A stretch of 64,000 nt of DNA from Bifidobacterium cebidarum (GCF_009193305.1 NZ_WBVS01000003.1:62001-126000), one strand, 5' to 3'; positions 8,701-17,620 are shown, counted from the first letter of the stretch. Numbers and translations: made by a program. The notes: generated by a model not told the origin, from the letters alone.

Positions 8701-8880
8701 TTCCAGCACTCCGGGAAGTAAGGCATCACGATAAGACTCATCCGTACGACTTACATCCGGACCATATAGCCATTCGTATCCCAGCGATTGCAGATGCTGA
8801 ATAATCGCTTGCTCAAACATAGCTTCATCAAAAGAGGAGATATTCTTATCGCTTTCCAGCTCAGACAAATGATCGGTCAT
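5782..8880 (-). CDS. hsdR: Type I restriction endonuclease subunit HsdR
   Basis: 1032 residues from ATG 8880, chosen because AAAGGGA precedes it; the frame extends to 8934 without a better site. Domains in order: a RecB-like nuclease with VVFELKSP near residue 165; SF2 translocase motif I HTQGSGKS near 312; motif II ADEAHRSQ near 407; motif III FTGTPI; then the C-terminal HsdM-contacting helical region. It translocates DNA using ATP and cleaves away from the recognition site when the site is unmethylated. It is the first gene of the hsdRMS operon and looks intact. Confidence 0.95.
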   Translation of the reverse strand: MTDHLSELESDKNISSFDEAMFEQAIIQHLQSLGYEWLYGPDVSRTDESYRDALLPGVLEDCLRRINTKAHPAALTEALRKIMDIEGVDLLSRNIQFMDYLQSGVEVSFFDGKKMDTDHVRIIDFEHPERNVFNVVNQWTYVEYEEKRPDVIVFVNGMPLVVFELKSPSRENVDASDAYLQLRNYMKVIPSLFVYNAFCVMTDMSDTRVGTITANEDRFMQWKTADGDYSKIANRIAVRWTTLIDGMFPKERLLDILRNFICFSKSEDGTAKILAAYHQYFGVHKAVESTLHAMKSDGKAGVFWHTQGSGKSLSMVFYAHLLAEQVSSPTIVVTTDRTDLDGQLYSQFSKCSDFLRQIPQQADSRENLIELLDNRQANGIIFTTMQKFSESDEPLSERRNIVVMADEAHRSQYGLEVKFHADGTHSVGDALKVRQALPNASYIGFTGTPIETQDKSTREIFGDYVDVYDMTQSVEDGATRPVFYESRVVSLKLDEKVLHELDEQYESIADDADEMAIDRSKRDLATVDSVLGAPETIDSLCRDIVKHYEENRADELTGKALVVAYSRTIAMRMYEKFLELRPQWADKVHVVMTSSNQDPEEWHKVIGNKAHKLELAKEFKDDDSPFKIAIVVDMWLTGFDVPSLSTMYVYKPMKGHNLMQAVARVNRVYKGKEGGLIVDYIGIAGALKRAMHDYTKRDRERYGDMNVADTAYPLFLDKLSACRDFLHGLDYQSRIHTNSAEQMANAIADGADYLLDPEREKDRKDFIKCAKEMAQAFGLCRSMVADELKIEEAYIDVLRTQMLKVLNANPGNPRMSLKEINKQIAAIMEQGVHNEGVIDLFEDRTVEVSLFDESFLAEVAQMKQKNLAVELLRKLLDDQVKAYRKKSVVLAGKFSEMLQQSVNAYLNGMLTNAEVIQQLLDMAKEIMAARQEGKALGLDEEELAFYDALTKPQAIKDFYENDELVAITRELTDTLRKNRTIDWQKKEDARARMRKSIKRLLKKHKYPPDEVPEAIETVMQQCELWVDYGEGN

Positions 8881-8964
8881 GCTCAAAGTTCCCTTTGCCT
8901 CTTCGCGCGTTGAATAACTTACCGGAAACATCAAACCATGCTACTATCCGGCACATTATTTTGC

Positions 8965-8983
8965 TTGGTTCGACGCGAACCAA
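8965..8983. promoter_or_regulatory. Perfect palindrome TTGGTTCG-ACG-CGAACCAA, candidate operator
   Basis: Perfect 8-bp arms around a 3-bp spacer. It sits in the 172-bp divergent gap between hsdR (start 8880) and the histidine kinase (start 9053), 70 bp upstream of the kinase. The position suits a repressor or response-regulator site for either operon. It is not a terminator, because both flanking genes point away. Confidence 0.55.
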
Positions 8984-9052
8984 AAAGAACTTCCGACTAT
9001 ATCCTTACGGGTATTCTTGGCATTACAGATGATGGTTTTGGCAGGAGGGGCC

Positions 9053-10372
9053 ATGCGGACGATGATTGAGAAGGGGCTGCTGCTGGTGTTCAGCGTGGCT
9101 CTGATGCTCACGTCGCCCATCGTCTTCGCTGATTCCGGTTCGTCGTATATGTTTGCATCGGAACATTATGTGGAGCTGATCGCCGGACTGTTGCTGGCCA
9201 TTTCCGCCACTGGATTGGCTGAATGGCTGATGAGGCGAGATTGGGCATGGCTACCTGCCTGCTGTTATGCCATTGCGGCGATGGTTATGCCACTGTGGGT
9301 TATGTTTCTGCCGGTCATCGCCTATGATGCCGGGAAATCCACGCTACCCACCTCCATGCTGCTTCGCACTGTTCCGCACGCATCAGCGCCATCACAGGCA
9401 TCGTTGCCGTCATCGCAATATGTGCGACTTGCAGGCGAGGCCGCATCACGATGGCTGTGGTTGGTGTCGGTTGTTGTTGGAATGGTACAGGTCCATTTCG
9501 TTGCGGACGGTGCGCAGGTCGAATTGTTCACGATCCGCGATTTTGCGGTTATCGTCGGGGCTTGCGCGTTGAGCTTTGCTTTAGGTTCCCGTGCACAGAG
9601 GGAAAACGCTGTGCGCCGGTCGCTGCGTATCCTGCAGGATCATGCCAGACAGTCCGCCCGAGTCAACCGGCTGCGGCTTGCCGATGTGGATGAGGAACGT
9701 GCGCAGTCGATTCGCATGGCCACACTCGGGGAGCGTACGCGTATCGCCCGTGAGATTCACGACAATGTGGGACACTTGTTGACGCGTGCCATTATGCAGG
9801 CGCAGGCCGGCAAAGCCGTGGCTGAAGCGACCGATGATGCGACCGCCGCTCAAGGCTTCGCCGCACTGGGCGATACGCTCAACGATGCGATGACGATGGT
9901 GCGCCGATCCGTGCATGATCTGGAGGATGACGGCACCGATTTTGCAGCGCAAATCAAGGATGCGGTTTCGTCATTCGAAGGTATCTCCCCCGGTTTCTCG
10001 GTGCATGTGGTCAATGACATTGCCGCAGCGCCTGCACCGGTGTCCCGTTGTTTGGCCACGGTGATTCGCGAATCATTGACGAATGTGGTGCGGCATAGCG
10101 AGGCAACCAGTGCCAACGTAACGTTGCGTGATTTTCCGGCGTTCTGGCAATTGGTGGTTCAGGACGCAGGGCCGATCAGAAACGAACCGGTCACAGGCAG
10201 CCAGACAACCATCACCAACCATGAAATGTCACGCGGTATGGGACTGGCCGACATCGATTCGCGCGTACGTGCCATCGGCGGCACGGCAACATGCGGACCG
10301 TACAATCAGGGTTGGAGGGTGTTCGTTTCCGTTCCCAAGCAACCATGGATGAAGGAGACAGAGAATCGATGA
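9053..10372 (+). CDS. Sensor histidine kinase, NarL/DesK type
   Basis: 439 residues. ATG 9053 is chosen because AGGAGGGG lies just upstream. The N-terminus has several membrane segments (about 8-26, 38-56, 65-88, 130-150, 160-178). It is followed by a HisKA_3 dimerisation helix with phosphoacceptor His236 in IAREIHDNVGH. The HATPase domain has the N box RESLTNVVRHS and a G-box-like GMGLADIDSRV. No periplasmic sensor domain is visible, so the signal is probably sensed in or at the membrane. The stop overlaps the response regulator start (ATGA), so the two are co-translated. The signal and targets are unknown. Confidence 0.92.
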   Translation: MRTMIEKGLLLVFSVALMLTSPIVFADSGSSYMFASEHYVELIAGLLLAISATGLAEWLMRRDWAWLPACCYAIAAMVMPLWVMFLPVIAYDAGKSTLPTSMLLRTVPHASAPSQASLPSSQYVRLAGEAASRWLWLVSVVVGMVQVHFVADGAQVELFTIRDFAVIVGACALSFALGSRAQRENAVRRSLRILQDHARQSARVNRLRLADVDEERAQSIRMATLGERTRIAREIHDNVGHLLTRAIMQAQAGKAVAEATDDATAAQGFAALGDTLNDAMTMVRRSVHDLEDDGTDFAAQIKDAVSSFEGISPGFSVHVVNDIAAAPAPVSRCLATVIRESLTNVVRHSEATSANVTLRDFPAFWQLVVQDAGPIRNEPVTGSQTTITNHEMSRGMGLADIDSRVRAIGGTATCGPYNQGWRVFVSVPKQPWMKETENR

Positions 10373-11022
10373 AAATCGCGATTGTGGATGATGATCCCAT
10401 TGTCTGCCAATCTTTGGCGACCATTCTCGCCGCCACTCATACCGCCGAGGTGTTGTGGATCGCCAATGATGGCGATGCCGCTGTATCGCGTTATTTCGCG
10501 TCGCCCGCGAATCATCCGGATGTGCTGCTTATCGATATTCAGATGCCCGGCAAGAGCGGGATTGACGCATCCAAGGAGATTCTCAAGAAAGATCCTGCAG
10601 CCCGTATTCTGTTCCTTACCACATTCGCCGATCAGTCATATATCGCCCAGGCGATGGCGTTGGGAGCCAAAGGATATCTCATCAAGCAGGATGTGACTGC
10701 GGTGGGACCAGCGCTGCAGGCGGTGATGGCCGGACAGGTGGTGCTTGGCGCGGAGGTGCTGGGCAAGCTGACCGGTGATCATGCAACTGCACGCGGAAAC
10801 GACTCCGCTTATGAGTCCGGTGAATCCATCGAAGGATTGCTCAATGAGCGGGAGCGGGATATCGCCACGTTGGTGGCACAGGGGCTGGATAACCGGGATA
10901 TCGCAGCGCAGCTGTGCTTAAGCGAAGGCACGGTGCGCAATCGAATCAGTGCGATATTGGATAAGCTGGGGCTCACGAATCGCACTCAACTGGCGATCGA
11001 GTGGATTCGCGAGCACCGGTAA
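10369..11022 (+). CDS. LuxR/NarL-family response regulator
   Basis: 217 residues, from an ATG overlapping the kinase stop by four bases. The receiver domain (1-120) has the acidic pair VDDDP, phosphoacceptor Asp56 in LLIDIQMPG, a Thr/Ser in FLTTFAD, and Lys in YLIKQD. The C-terminal LuxR helix-turn-helix is about 150-212 (LNERERDIATLVAQGL, then LSEGTVRNRISAIL). It is partner of the kinase immediately upstream. The palindrome at 8965-8983 is a candidate autoregulatory site. It converges on the DUF47 gene with only nine bases between. Confidence 0.94.
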   Translation: MKIAIVDDDPIVCQSLATILAATHTAEVLWIANDGDAAVSRYFASPANHPDVLLIDIQMPGKSGIDASKEILKKDPAARILFLTTFADQSYIAQAMALGAKGYLIKQDVTAVGPALQAVMAGQVVLGAEVLGKLTGDHATARGNDSAYESGESIEGLLNERERDIATLVAQGLDNRDIAAQLCLSEGTVRNRISAILDKLGLTNRTQLAIEWIREHR

Positions 11023-11031
11023 TGCCTGAAG

Positions 11032-11655
11032 TCAGCTGTTTTTCATGACGATGCTGTCGACCACGTTGGCCACGGATTCGCAGTCATCGGCGCACTGTTC
11101 AAGATGACGGAACACGTCGTGCCATGCGAATACCTGCAGCGGATCGGTGCATGTGGTGTGCAAGGTGCGCATGGCTTCGATGAATACGTGATCAGCATCG
11201 GTTTCGATGGTGTTGATGGCGAACACGCGTTCGCGCAGCGTCTTGGATCGCTTGAACTGGGGCAGTTCGCCGATGAGGCCTTCAATCTGATCGCAGGCGT
11301 GCGACACCATTTCGGTCATTTGCAAGGCTTCCGGGCGAACATCGGTCACATTGTCGTAGTACATGCGATCGAGCACACCTTCAATGCTGTCAATCACATC
11401 ATCCAGCACGTAACTCAGTTGGCCGATGTCTTCACGATCGAACGGGGTGATGAACGCGGTCACCAGTTCGTCCATCAGACGATGGCGAACCTTGTCGGCC
11501 GACTGTTCGATACGGTGCATCTCCTCCATGCTGTCCTTCAACTGTTCAGGGTCGAAGTTGTGCATGACTTCGCTTAAGAGGTGCGCTGCTTGGCATGCAT
11601 ATGCGGCGCTTTCGCGGAATCCGTCGAAGTAGAAGGAATCATTTTTTCTTGCCAT
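11032..11655 (-). CDS. DUF47/PhoU-like phosphate transport regulator
   Basis: 207 residues, almost entirely helical. It starts MARKND at 11655, preceded by AAAGGAA; the longer frame to 11877 runs inside pit. It has PhoU/DUF47-type repeats with paired acidic metal-binding patterns (HRIEQSADKVRH, LDDVIDSIEGVLDRM, INTIETDADHVF). DUF47 proteins accompany PiT transporters and are thought to modulate them. It lies 14 bp downstream of pit in the same direction, a two-gene phosphate operon. Confidence 0.92.
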   Translation of the reverse strand: MARKNDSFYFDGFRESAAYACQAAHLLSEVMHNFDPEQLKDSMEEMHRIEQSADKVRHRLMDELVTAFITPFDREDIGQLSYVLDDVIDSIEGVLDRMYYDNVTDVRPEALQMTEMVSHACDQIEGLIGELPQFKRSKTLRERVFAINTIETDADHVFIEAMRTLHTTCTDPLQVFAWHDVFRHLEQCADDCESVANVVDSIVMKNS

Positions 11656-11669
11656 TGCGGGGTTCCTTT

Positions 11670-12722
11670 CTAGAACACGAACATGAAGAGTTTGGCCATG
11701 GTGAAGCTGATGATGCCGCAACCGGGGAAGGTGAACACCCAAGTGAGCATCATGTCGCGCACCACACCGAAGTTGATGGCGGAGATGCGACGAACCGCGC
11801 CCACGCCCATGATGGCGCTGGTTTTGGTGTGCGTGGTGGAGACCGGGATGCCGAGCACGGTCATAACGAGCAGGCACAATGCGCTGGAGAGGTCGGCAGA
11901 GAATCCTTGGTATTTCTCGAGTTTGACCATGTCCATGCCTACGGACTTGATGATCTTCTCACCGCCGACCGAAGTGCCCACGCCCATGATGGTGCTGCAC
12001 AGAATCATCAACCAAACGGGAATCACCACGCCGACCACGGAAGACTGGCCATTGCAGAAGGCCATGCCAAGGAACAATACGCCGATGAACTTCTGACCAT
12101 CCTGAGCACCATGCATGAAGCTGTTGGCAGCAGCACCTACAATCTGCGCGTAGGTGAAGAATCCGTTCGTACGGCGACGGTCGAAGCCCGCGCAAATCAA
12201 GGTGACGATCTTGCAAACGATCCAGCCCATGCCGAATCCGATGACAAGACTTGCCACCAAGCCGTAGAGCACTTTGACCCATTCGCCCATGTTGACGCCG
12301 GCGAGGCCGCCTTGAATGGCGATGGCGGCACCGGTCAGGCCGGCGATCAGGCTATGGCTTTCGGATGTCGGAATGCCGAGCATGGATGCACCGACGCTGT
12401 AGACCACGATGGAGAAGAGCGCCGCGCATAGGGCGATAAGCGCCGAATGCGTGTCCCCACCGAAATCGACCATATTGGAGATGGTGGAGGCCACGGACGC
12501 GTTGAATTGCGTCATCAGAAATACGCCAAGGAAGTTGAAGATGGCCGCCATAATGACCGCGGAACGTACGCGCATGCACCGGGTGGTGACGCAGGTGGCG
12601 ATGGCGTTGGGCGCATCAGTCCAACCGTTGACGAAGATGACTCCAAGCGTCAACAACGTTGTTACGGCCAACGCTGGGTTGGAGAACACCTGCTGGATGA
12701 AATAGGCCAGGGATACGTCCAC
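11670..12722 (-). CDS. pit: PiT-family inorganic phosphate transporter
   Basis: 350 residues with about ten membrane segments. The duplicated PiT signature is present in the first half (FVNGWTDAPNAIATCV, near residues 31-46) and in the second (SFMHGAQDGQKFIG). PiT permeases symport phosphate, as a metal complex, with a cation. It is the first gene of an operon with the DUF47 protein. The upstream 170 bp shared with the divergent amylase gene would carry both promoters; they include a 10-bp palindrome ACTACGTAGT at 12789-12798 of unknown role. Confidence 0.95.
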   Translation of the reverse strand: MDVSLAYFIQQVFSNPALAVTTLLTLGVIFVNGWTDAPNAIATCVTTRCMRVRSAVIMAAIFNFLGVFLMTQFNASVASTISNMVDFGGDTHSALIALCAALFSIVVYSVGASMLGIPTSESHSLIAGLTGAAIAIQGGLAGVNMGEWVKVLYGLVASLVIGFGMGWIVCKIVTLICAGFDRRRTNGFFTYAQIVGAAANSFMHGAQDGQKFIGVLFLGMAFCNGQSSVVGVVIPVWLMILCSTIMGVGTSVGGEKIIKSVGMDMVKLEKYQGFSADLSSALCLLVMTVLGIPVSTTHTKTSAIMGVGAVRRISAINFGVVRDMMLTWVFTFPGCGIISFTMAKLFMFVF

Positions 12723-12892
12723 GGCTAGTCATCACCTTCTTCTTCGGGGGCGTCGGAAAGTCGTCACACCGATTGTAACCGATTGGTGACTACGTAGTGC
12801 GCATTCGTGGCGTCGCGACGAAAACACCTTATGTACCGTGTCAAAGGATCTTATTGTGAGAAAATAGACGCAGTGTCAATAGGAGGTGTGTG

Positions 12893-14185
12893 ATGGTTGT
12901 AAGCACTGACGAGGGACGTAATCTGCCGGATTGGGTGCGTTATGGCATGTTCTGGCAGGTGTATCCATTAGGCTTCTGCGGCGCCGATATTCGCCCCGCC
13001 GGGCCTCGCACCTTCAATGGCCGCGGTCTTGATTCGATGGTCGATTGGCTGGAATATGCGCGAGACCTTGGCGCTTCCGGCCTGCTGCTTGGTCCGATTT
13101 TCGAATCGGCAACGCATGGTTACGACACACTGGACCACATGCATGTCGATGTACGGCTGGGCGGTGACGAAGCTTTTGATCGATTGGCTGAAGCATGTCG
13201 AAGCATGGGATTGCAGATCATTCTCGATGGCGTATTCAACCATGTGAGCCGCCAACATCCTGCCGTGCGAGCCGCATTGGATGAAGCCGCAGGCCAATCG
13301 TCATCTGATAATCCGTGGCATGGCTTGGTGCGCGCGCATGTGAATCAGCAAGGTGAACCACAGCTCGATGTATTCGAAGGACATGGCGATTTGGTCGATC
13401 TCGACCATGATGCGCCCGAAACCGTGGATTATGTGACTCGCGTGATGAATCATTGGTTGGACCGTGGCGCTTCAGGATGGCGTTTGGATGCCGCCTATGC
13501 CGTGCCAACTTCGTTCTGGGCCAAGGTTCTGCCACAAGTCAAAGCCGCGCACCCATACTCCTGGGTGTTCGGCGAGGTGATTCATGGCGATTATCCTCAG
13601 ATCGTTGCTGATGCTTCGTTGGATTCGGTGACCCAGTATGAGTTGTGGAAGTCGATTCAGCACGCGTTGGAAACCGACAATTTCTTTGAGTTGGATTGGA
13701 ACCTGAAGCGTCATAACGCATTCCTGGATTCATTCGTGCCGCAAACGTTCATCGGCAATCATGATGTGACGCGCATCGCCTCGCAAATCGGACCGGCTAA
13801 GGCTGCACTTGCGTTGGCGGTATTGATGACGGTCGGCGGCGTGCCAAGCATCTACTACGGCGATGAACAGGGATACGTTGGCATCAAGCAGGAACGATTC
13901 GGCGGCGATGATGATGTGCGGCCGAAGTTCCCGGTCTCCCCTATCGAATTGTCCAAGCTTGGCGAGCCCACGTATCGACTGCATCAGGCGTTGATTGCCT
14001 TGCGTAGGCGTAACCCGTGGCTGTTGGATGCACGCACCGAAGCAATCAAGCTGGAGAATAAGCAGTTCGTATATCGTTCGGTAAGCGCGGACGGCAATCA
14101 TTCGTTGATTGTTTCGTTGAGCGTTGAGCATACGCCAACGTTTACGATCACCGATGCCGCCGGTGCAGTGCTGTACCGGTATTAA
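12893..14185 (+). CDS. GH13 alpha-amylase/alpha-glucosidase family enzyme
   Basis: 430 residues. ATG 12893 follows AGGAGGT. A cytoplasmic GH13 enzyme with no signal peptide. The conserved regions are visible: DGVFNHVS (region I), GWRLDAAY with nucleophile Asp199 (II), VFGEVIHG with acid/base Glu228 (III) and IGNHDVTR with Asp291 (IV). The short C-terminal beta domain ends at 14185. It hydrolyses or transglycosylates alpha-glucosidic bonds, probably in imported malto-oligosaccharides. The exact specificity cannot be read from the sequence. It stands alone, ended by the hairpin at 14190-14215. Confidence 0.9.
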   Translation: MVVSTDEGRNLPDWVRYGMFWQVYPLGFCGADIRPAGPRTFNGRGLDSMVDWLEYARDLGASGLLLGPIFESATHGYDTLDHMHVDVRLGGDEAFDRLAEACRSMGLQIILDGVFNHVSRQHPAVRAALDEAAGQSSSDNPWHGLVRAHVNQQGEPQLDVFEGHGDLVDLDHDAPETVDYVTRVMNHWLDRGASGWRLDAAYAVPTSFWAKVLPQVKAAHPYSWVFGEVIHGDYPQIVADASLDSVTQYELWKSIQHALETDNFFELDWNLKRHNAFLDSFVPQTFIGNHDVTRIASQIGPAKAALALAVLMTVGGVPSIYYGDEQGYVGIKQERFGGDDDVRPKFPVSPIELSKLGEPTYRLHQALIALRRRNPWLLDARTEAIKLENKQFVYRSVSADGNHSLIVSLSVEHTPTFTITDAAGAVLYRY

Positions 14186-14189
14186 CAAT

Positions 14190-14215
14190 TTGGCTCCCTC
14201 TGATGAGGGAGCCAA
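14190..14215. terminator. Bidirectional terminator hairpin (11-bp perfect stem, 4-nt loop)
   Basis: TTGGCTCCCTC and GAGGGAGCCAA around loop TGAT, between the convergent amylase and helicase genes. Its GGCTCCCTC-TGAN-GAGGGAGC core is the same as that of the dispersed element at 49578-49624, so it may itself derive from that repeat family. Confidence 0.8.
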
Positions 14216-14227
14216 TATGAAACCGGC

Positions 14228-16171
14228 TTATCGGCGGCCGGAGCGGGTGCCTTGCATACGGAATGGGGCACGCTTGGTTTTGGTCTGCTTGCCGAAATGC
14301 TTGGTATGGCGTTGCTGGGAGCCTTCCGCATTGCCGTACTTGGCCATCATGCGGCGTTCATGGCGCTTTGCGTCCTCACCGCGCTCGTCCACGATGATGC
14401 GATTCTCGTTACGGCGGTGGATACGCTTGCCGCCATGCTGCTCACCACGACGATCTTCACGCCATTCATTGCGGCTTTTCGAACCACGATGATTGTCCGC
14501 ATTGCGACGACCGGTTGAATTGCCTCCTGAACGTCTGCGCTCCTCAGGGTGCTCGAACAAGTAGTCGCGACGCTCGGCTTCGCGATCACTCAAACCGGCA
14601 CGCCGTTCGGCACGGTTCTGCTTGCGAGGCTTGCTTGGCTTTTCTCCACGAGCGTGACGTTCCATATCGAGTTTCGCCTGCTCAGCGGCTTCCAGGCGCT
14701 CGGCGGCACGGCGACGACGACGATCCTTCTTTCGCGCATTGCGTTCCTGCTCAAGCTGACGTGCACGGGCTTCACGCTCCTCTTTGCTGATGCGAGGAGT
14801 TTCCGGCCTGCCACTACGGCGCTTGCCACCGACCGGCTGGGACTTATCCAGATTCCAATCGTTGACGATGGGCGCACGCTCCCCCACCAGCTCCAATACT
14901 TCAGGAGATTCGTGAGTGACTTCCACCGACTTGACGGTGATTCCAGCTTCGCGCAGCATGCGGCGGGTCTGGCGGCGCTGTTCGGGCAGCACGATGGTCA
15001 CCACATCACCGGCGCGGCCGGCGCGGGCGGTACGACCGGAACGGTGCAGGAAGGCTTTCGGATCTTCTGGCGGCTCGACCTGTACCACGAGCTCCACGCC
15101 GGAGACATCGATGCCTCGAGCAGCCACATCCGTGGCCACCATGACATGCACGTCACCGGATTCGAAGGCGGCAAGATTGCGGTCACGTTGGTTCTGGTTC
15201 AGATTGCCGTGTAATTCGGCAGCTGGAATACCGTTCTGCGTGAGGTTCTTGGCGAGCTTCTTGGTCTGGAACTTGGTACGCGTGAAGAGGATGCGCTGGC
15301 CTGTTCCAGAAGCCAGGGTGCGCACCAGTTCATGCTTATCCGCACGAGTGGTTTCGAAAACGTGATGAGTCATGAGGTCAGGCTCAGCGTTGGCTTCATC
15401 CACGCTGTGCACCTTCGGATCCTTGAGGAACTCCTCCACCACGGTATCCACGCCATGATCGAGGGTGGCGGAGAACAGCATGTGCTGGGCGTCCGGGCGA
15501 ACCTGTTCAAGGAGTCGCTTGACCGGAGGCAGGAAGCCCATATCCGCCATCTCGTCGGCTTCGTCGATGACCACGACTTCCACGCTGGAAAGCGTCAGAT
15601 GCTTTTGACGCAGCAGATCTTCGAGACGACCCGGGCATGCGACCACGATATCCGCGCCTTGGCGCAGGTCGCGAATCTGACGGTTCTGATTCACCCCGCC
15701 ATACACCGTGGTGGTGCTGATGCCGTATACATGTGCCAGTGGAGCAATCACATCATTGATCTGATTGGCGAGCTCACGGGTAGGGGCCAGCACCAAACCA
15801 CGCGGATGCGGCAAATAATCATCCGCACGGCGCTCTTCCAGTTTCTCCTGCTTGCGGCGCTTGATCTCGCGGCGGAATTCTTCCATCGCCAACTCGCCAA
15901 GGGAATCGTATTCTCCCAAGCGGGTAACCAGCGGAATGGAGAAAGCCAGGGTTTTGCCAGAGCCGGTGCGGCCACGGCCGAGAATGTCGCGACCCGACAG
16001 GGAATCCGGCAGCGTATCAGCTTGGATTGGGAAAGCGGTTTTCTTATCGTCACGGGCAAGTTCGCGAACAATCGGTCCGGGTACGCCAAGTTCGCCGAAA
16101 GTCATCGGGCGGGTTGCTTCACCGCTGTTCATAGTGGTATCAGCGGCATCTTCAAATTCGGTATAGGGCAC
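14228..16171 (-). CDS. DEAD-box RNA helicase with long basic C-terminal tail
   Basis: 647 residues. The start codon is GTG at 16171 with GAAAGG just upstream. The SF2 core is intact: a Q-motif region (FPIQADTL), motif I GRGRTGSGKT, PTRELA, DEAD box VIDEADEMADMG, SAT (LFSATLD), and motif VI HRSGRTARAG. After about residue 430 the protein becomes an Arg/Glu/Lys-rich low-complexity tail of some 200 residues, typical of bifidobacterial and actinobacterial DEAD proteins, likely for RNA or ribosome binding. It unwinds RNA in ribosome assembly or cold adaptation. Which of the DeaD/RhlE families it belongs to cannot be decided here. Confidence 0.94.
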   Translation of the reverse strand: MPYTEFEDAADTTMNSGEATRPMTFGELGVPGPIVRELARDDKKTAFPIQADTLPDSLSGRDILGRGRTGSGKTLAFSIPLVTRLGEYDSLGELAMEEFRREIKRRKQEKLEERRADDYLPHPRGLVLAPTRELANQINDVIAPLAHVYGISTTTVYGGVNQNRQIRDLRQGADIVVACPGRLEDLLRQKHLTLSSVEVVVIDEADEMADMGFLPPVKRLLEQVRPDAQHMLFSATLDHGVDTVVEEFLKDPKVHSVDEANAEPDLMTHHVFETTRADKHELVRTLASGTGQRILFTRTKFQTKKLAKNLTQNGIPAAELHGNLNQNQRDRNLAAFESGDVHVMVATDVAARGIDVSGVELVVQVEPPEDPKAFLHRSGRTARAGRAGDVVTIVLPEQRRQTRRMLREAGITVKSVEVTHESPEVLELVGERAPIVNDWNLDKSQPVGGKRRSGRPETPRISKEEREARARQLEQERNARKKDRRRRRAAERLEAAEQAKLDMERHARGEKPSKPRKQNRAERRAGLSDREAERRDYLFEHPEERRRSGGNSTGRRNADNHRGSKSRNEWREDRRGEQHGGKRIHRRNENRIIVDERGEDAKRHERRMMAKYGNAEGSQQRHTKHFGKQTKTKRAPFRMQGTRSGRR

Positions 16172-16274
16172 AGTGGCCTTTCATCATCAGGCACGCACAG
16201 TAATCGCGTGAAATATGCAAACCACCCGAGCCTAGCCCAAGCCCCCTACTTTGTTGTAGTCAATGACATAAAAC

Positions 16275-16303
16275 CCCACCGTGGGTGCGCGCCACACGGT
16301 GGG
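16275..16303 (-). terminator. Rho-independent terminator of the uracil permease gene
   Basis: Perfect 9-bp arms CCCACCGTG and CACGGTGGG with an 11-nt loop. On the minus strand the stem is followed by GGTTTTATG. It lies 28 bp downstream of the permease stop. Confidence 0.82.
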
Positions 16304-16330
16304 AGTAAGCATCAGCAGTGCTGCTGCAGA

Positions 16331-17620
16331 CTACAGGATATCCGGATCATCCTTGTCGATGGTGCCGGTCGCCTTGCCAATGGCCTTGAGGCCATGGTAG
16401 GCCACCAGAATCACAATGGTGCCGATGGCGATGCCATTGAAAGAGGTACCTGCGATGGTGAAGGCGAACTGGCCGATGGCGATGATCATCGTGATGGCGG
16501 CAACCATGATGTTGAGCGGCTTGTCGAAGTTGACCTTGTTCTCAACCCAGATACGCACACCGATCATGCCGATCATGCCGTACAGCAATGTGGTCACGCC
16601 ACCGAGCACGCCGGCCGGAATCGTGTTGATCACGGCACCGAACTTCGGGCACAGGGACAGGATCAGGGCGAATACGGCTGCGCACCAGTAGGCTGCGGTG
16701 GAGTAGACCTTGGTGGCGGCCATCACACCGATGTTCTCACCGTAGGTTGTGGTGCCGGAACCGCCGCCGAAACCGGCAAGCGTGGTACCCAAACCGTCGG
16801 CCATCAGGGCGGTGCCGATCTGGTTGTCGTAGTCGCGGCCGGTCATCTGGGCCACGGACTTCACATGGCCGACGTTTTCAGCCACGAGCACGAGCACCAC
16901 CGGGATGAACATCGGCAGGATGGAGAAGTCGGCCTGCGGCAGGTGGAACTTCGGGAAGCCGATCCAGCCGGCATCCGCAATGGCGGAGAAATCAACCTGA
17001 CCGCGGAAGCATGCGTAAATGTAGCCGATGAGCACACCGATCAGAATGTTGAGGCGGCCAAGCAGACCCTTGAACAGCACGGCCACAAGCAGCACAGCCA
17101 CAAGAGTGACGATGGCGGTGTCCGGCGCAGCCTGGAAATTGGTCCATACCGAAGGAGCCAGGTTGAAGCCGATGATGGCCACAATGGCACCGTTGACCAC
17201 CGGCGGCATGATGATGTCGATCCACTTGGCACCGGCGTAGTGCACCAGCACGCCGATCAGGGCGAGGAGTATACCGGTGACCATGATGCCGAAGCTGGCC
17301 ACGGCGATGCCCTTATGCGCGGTGGTGACCGCGGTAATCGGGGCGATGAAGCCGAAGGATGAGCCAAGATAGCTCGGCAGCACATTCTTGTTGATCAACA
17401 GGAACAGTGCGGTGGACATTGCGGTAAAGAACAGTGTGGTGGACGGATCGAATCCCGTCAGAATCGGCACCAGGAAGGTGGCGCCGAACATGGCGATGAC
17501 GTGCTGTGCGCCGATGCCTGCGGTGCGCACCCATGTCAGGCGCTCGTCAGGCTCCACGACTTCGCCGGGCTGCAGCGTCTTGCCGTCGCCGTGCAGTTGC
17601 CATTGAAAGATATTGGACAT
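16331..17620 (-). CDS. NCS2-family uracil/xanthine permease
   Basis: 429 residues, about 12-14 membrane segments. The NCS2 features are clear: an N-terminal QHVIAMFGATFLVPIL helix, the PSYLGSSFGFIAPI segment, VALVLVAENVGH-like with the conserved Glu in the middle (VLVLVAENVGHVK), and a gating region GGGSGTTTYGENIGVM. This resembles UraA-type proton-uracil symporters more than xanthine permeases. GAGGAGAGAAG precedes ATG 17620. It is monocistronic, with its own terminator at 16275-16303. The 119-bp upstream region shows no obvious riboswitch. Confidence 0.93.
   Translation of the reverse strand: MSNIFQWQLHGDGKTLQPGEVVEPDERLTWVRTAGIGAQHVIAMFGATFLVPILTGFDPSTTLFFTAMSTALFLLINKNVLPSYLGSSFGFIAPITAVTTAHKGIAVASFGIMVTGILLALIGVLVHYAGAKWIDIIMPPVVNGAIVAIIGFNLAPSVWTNFQAAPDTAIVTLVAVLLVAVLFKGLLGRLNILIGVLIGYIYACFRGQVDFSAIADAGWIGFPKFHLPQADFSILPMFIPVVLVLVAENVGHVKSVAQMTGRDYDNQIGTALMADGLGTTLAGFGGGSGTTTYGENIGVMAATKVYSTAAYWCAAVFALILSLCPKFGAVINTIPAGVLGGVTTLLYGMIGMIGVRIWVENKVNFDKPLNIMVAAITMIIAIGQFAFTIAGTSFNGIAIGTIVILVAYHGLKAIGKATGTIDKDDPDIL

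Noticed and set aside
11595..12431. 278-codon plus-strand frame opposite pit
   Set aside because: His/Asp-rich antisense composition and no start signal; the PiT protein is unmistakable.
15332..17362. 676-codon open frame on the plus strand across helicase and uracil permease
   Set aside because: It is antisense to two clearly real genes, has a His/Gly/Asp-rich composition typical of the complementary strand of high-G+C genes, and has no ribosome binding site.
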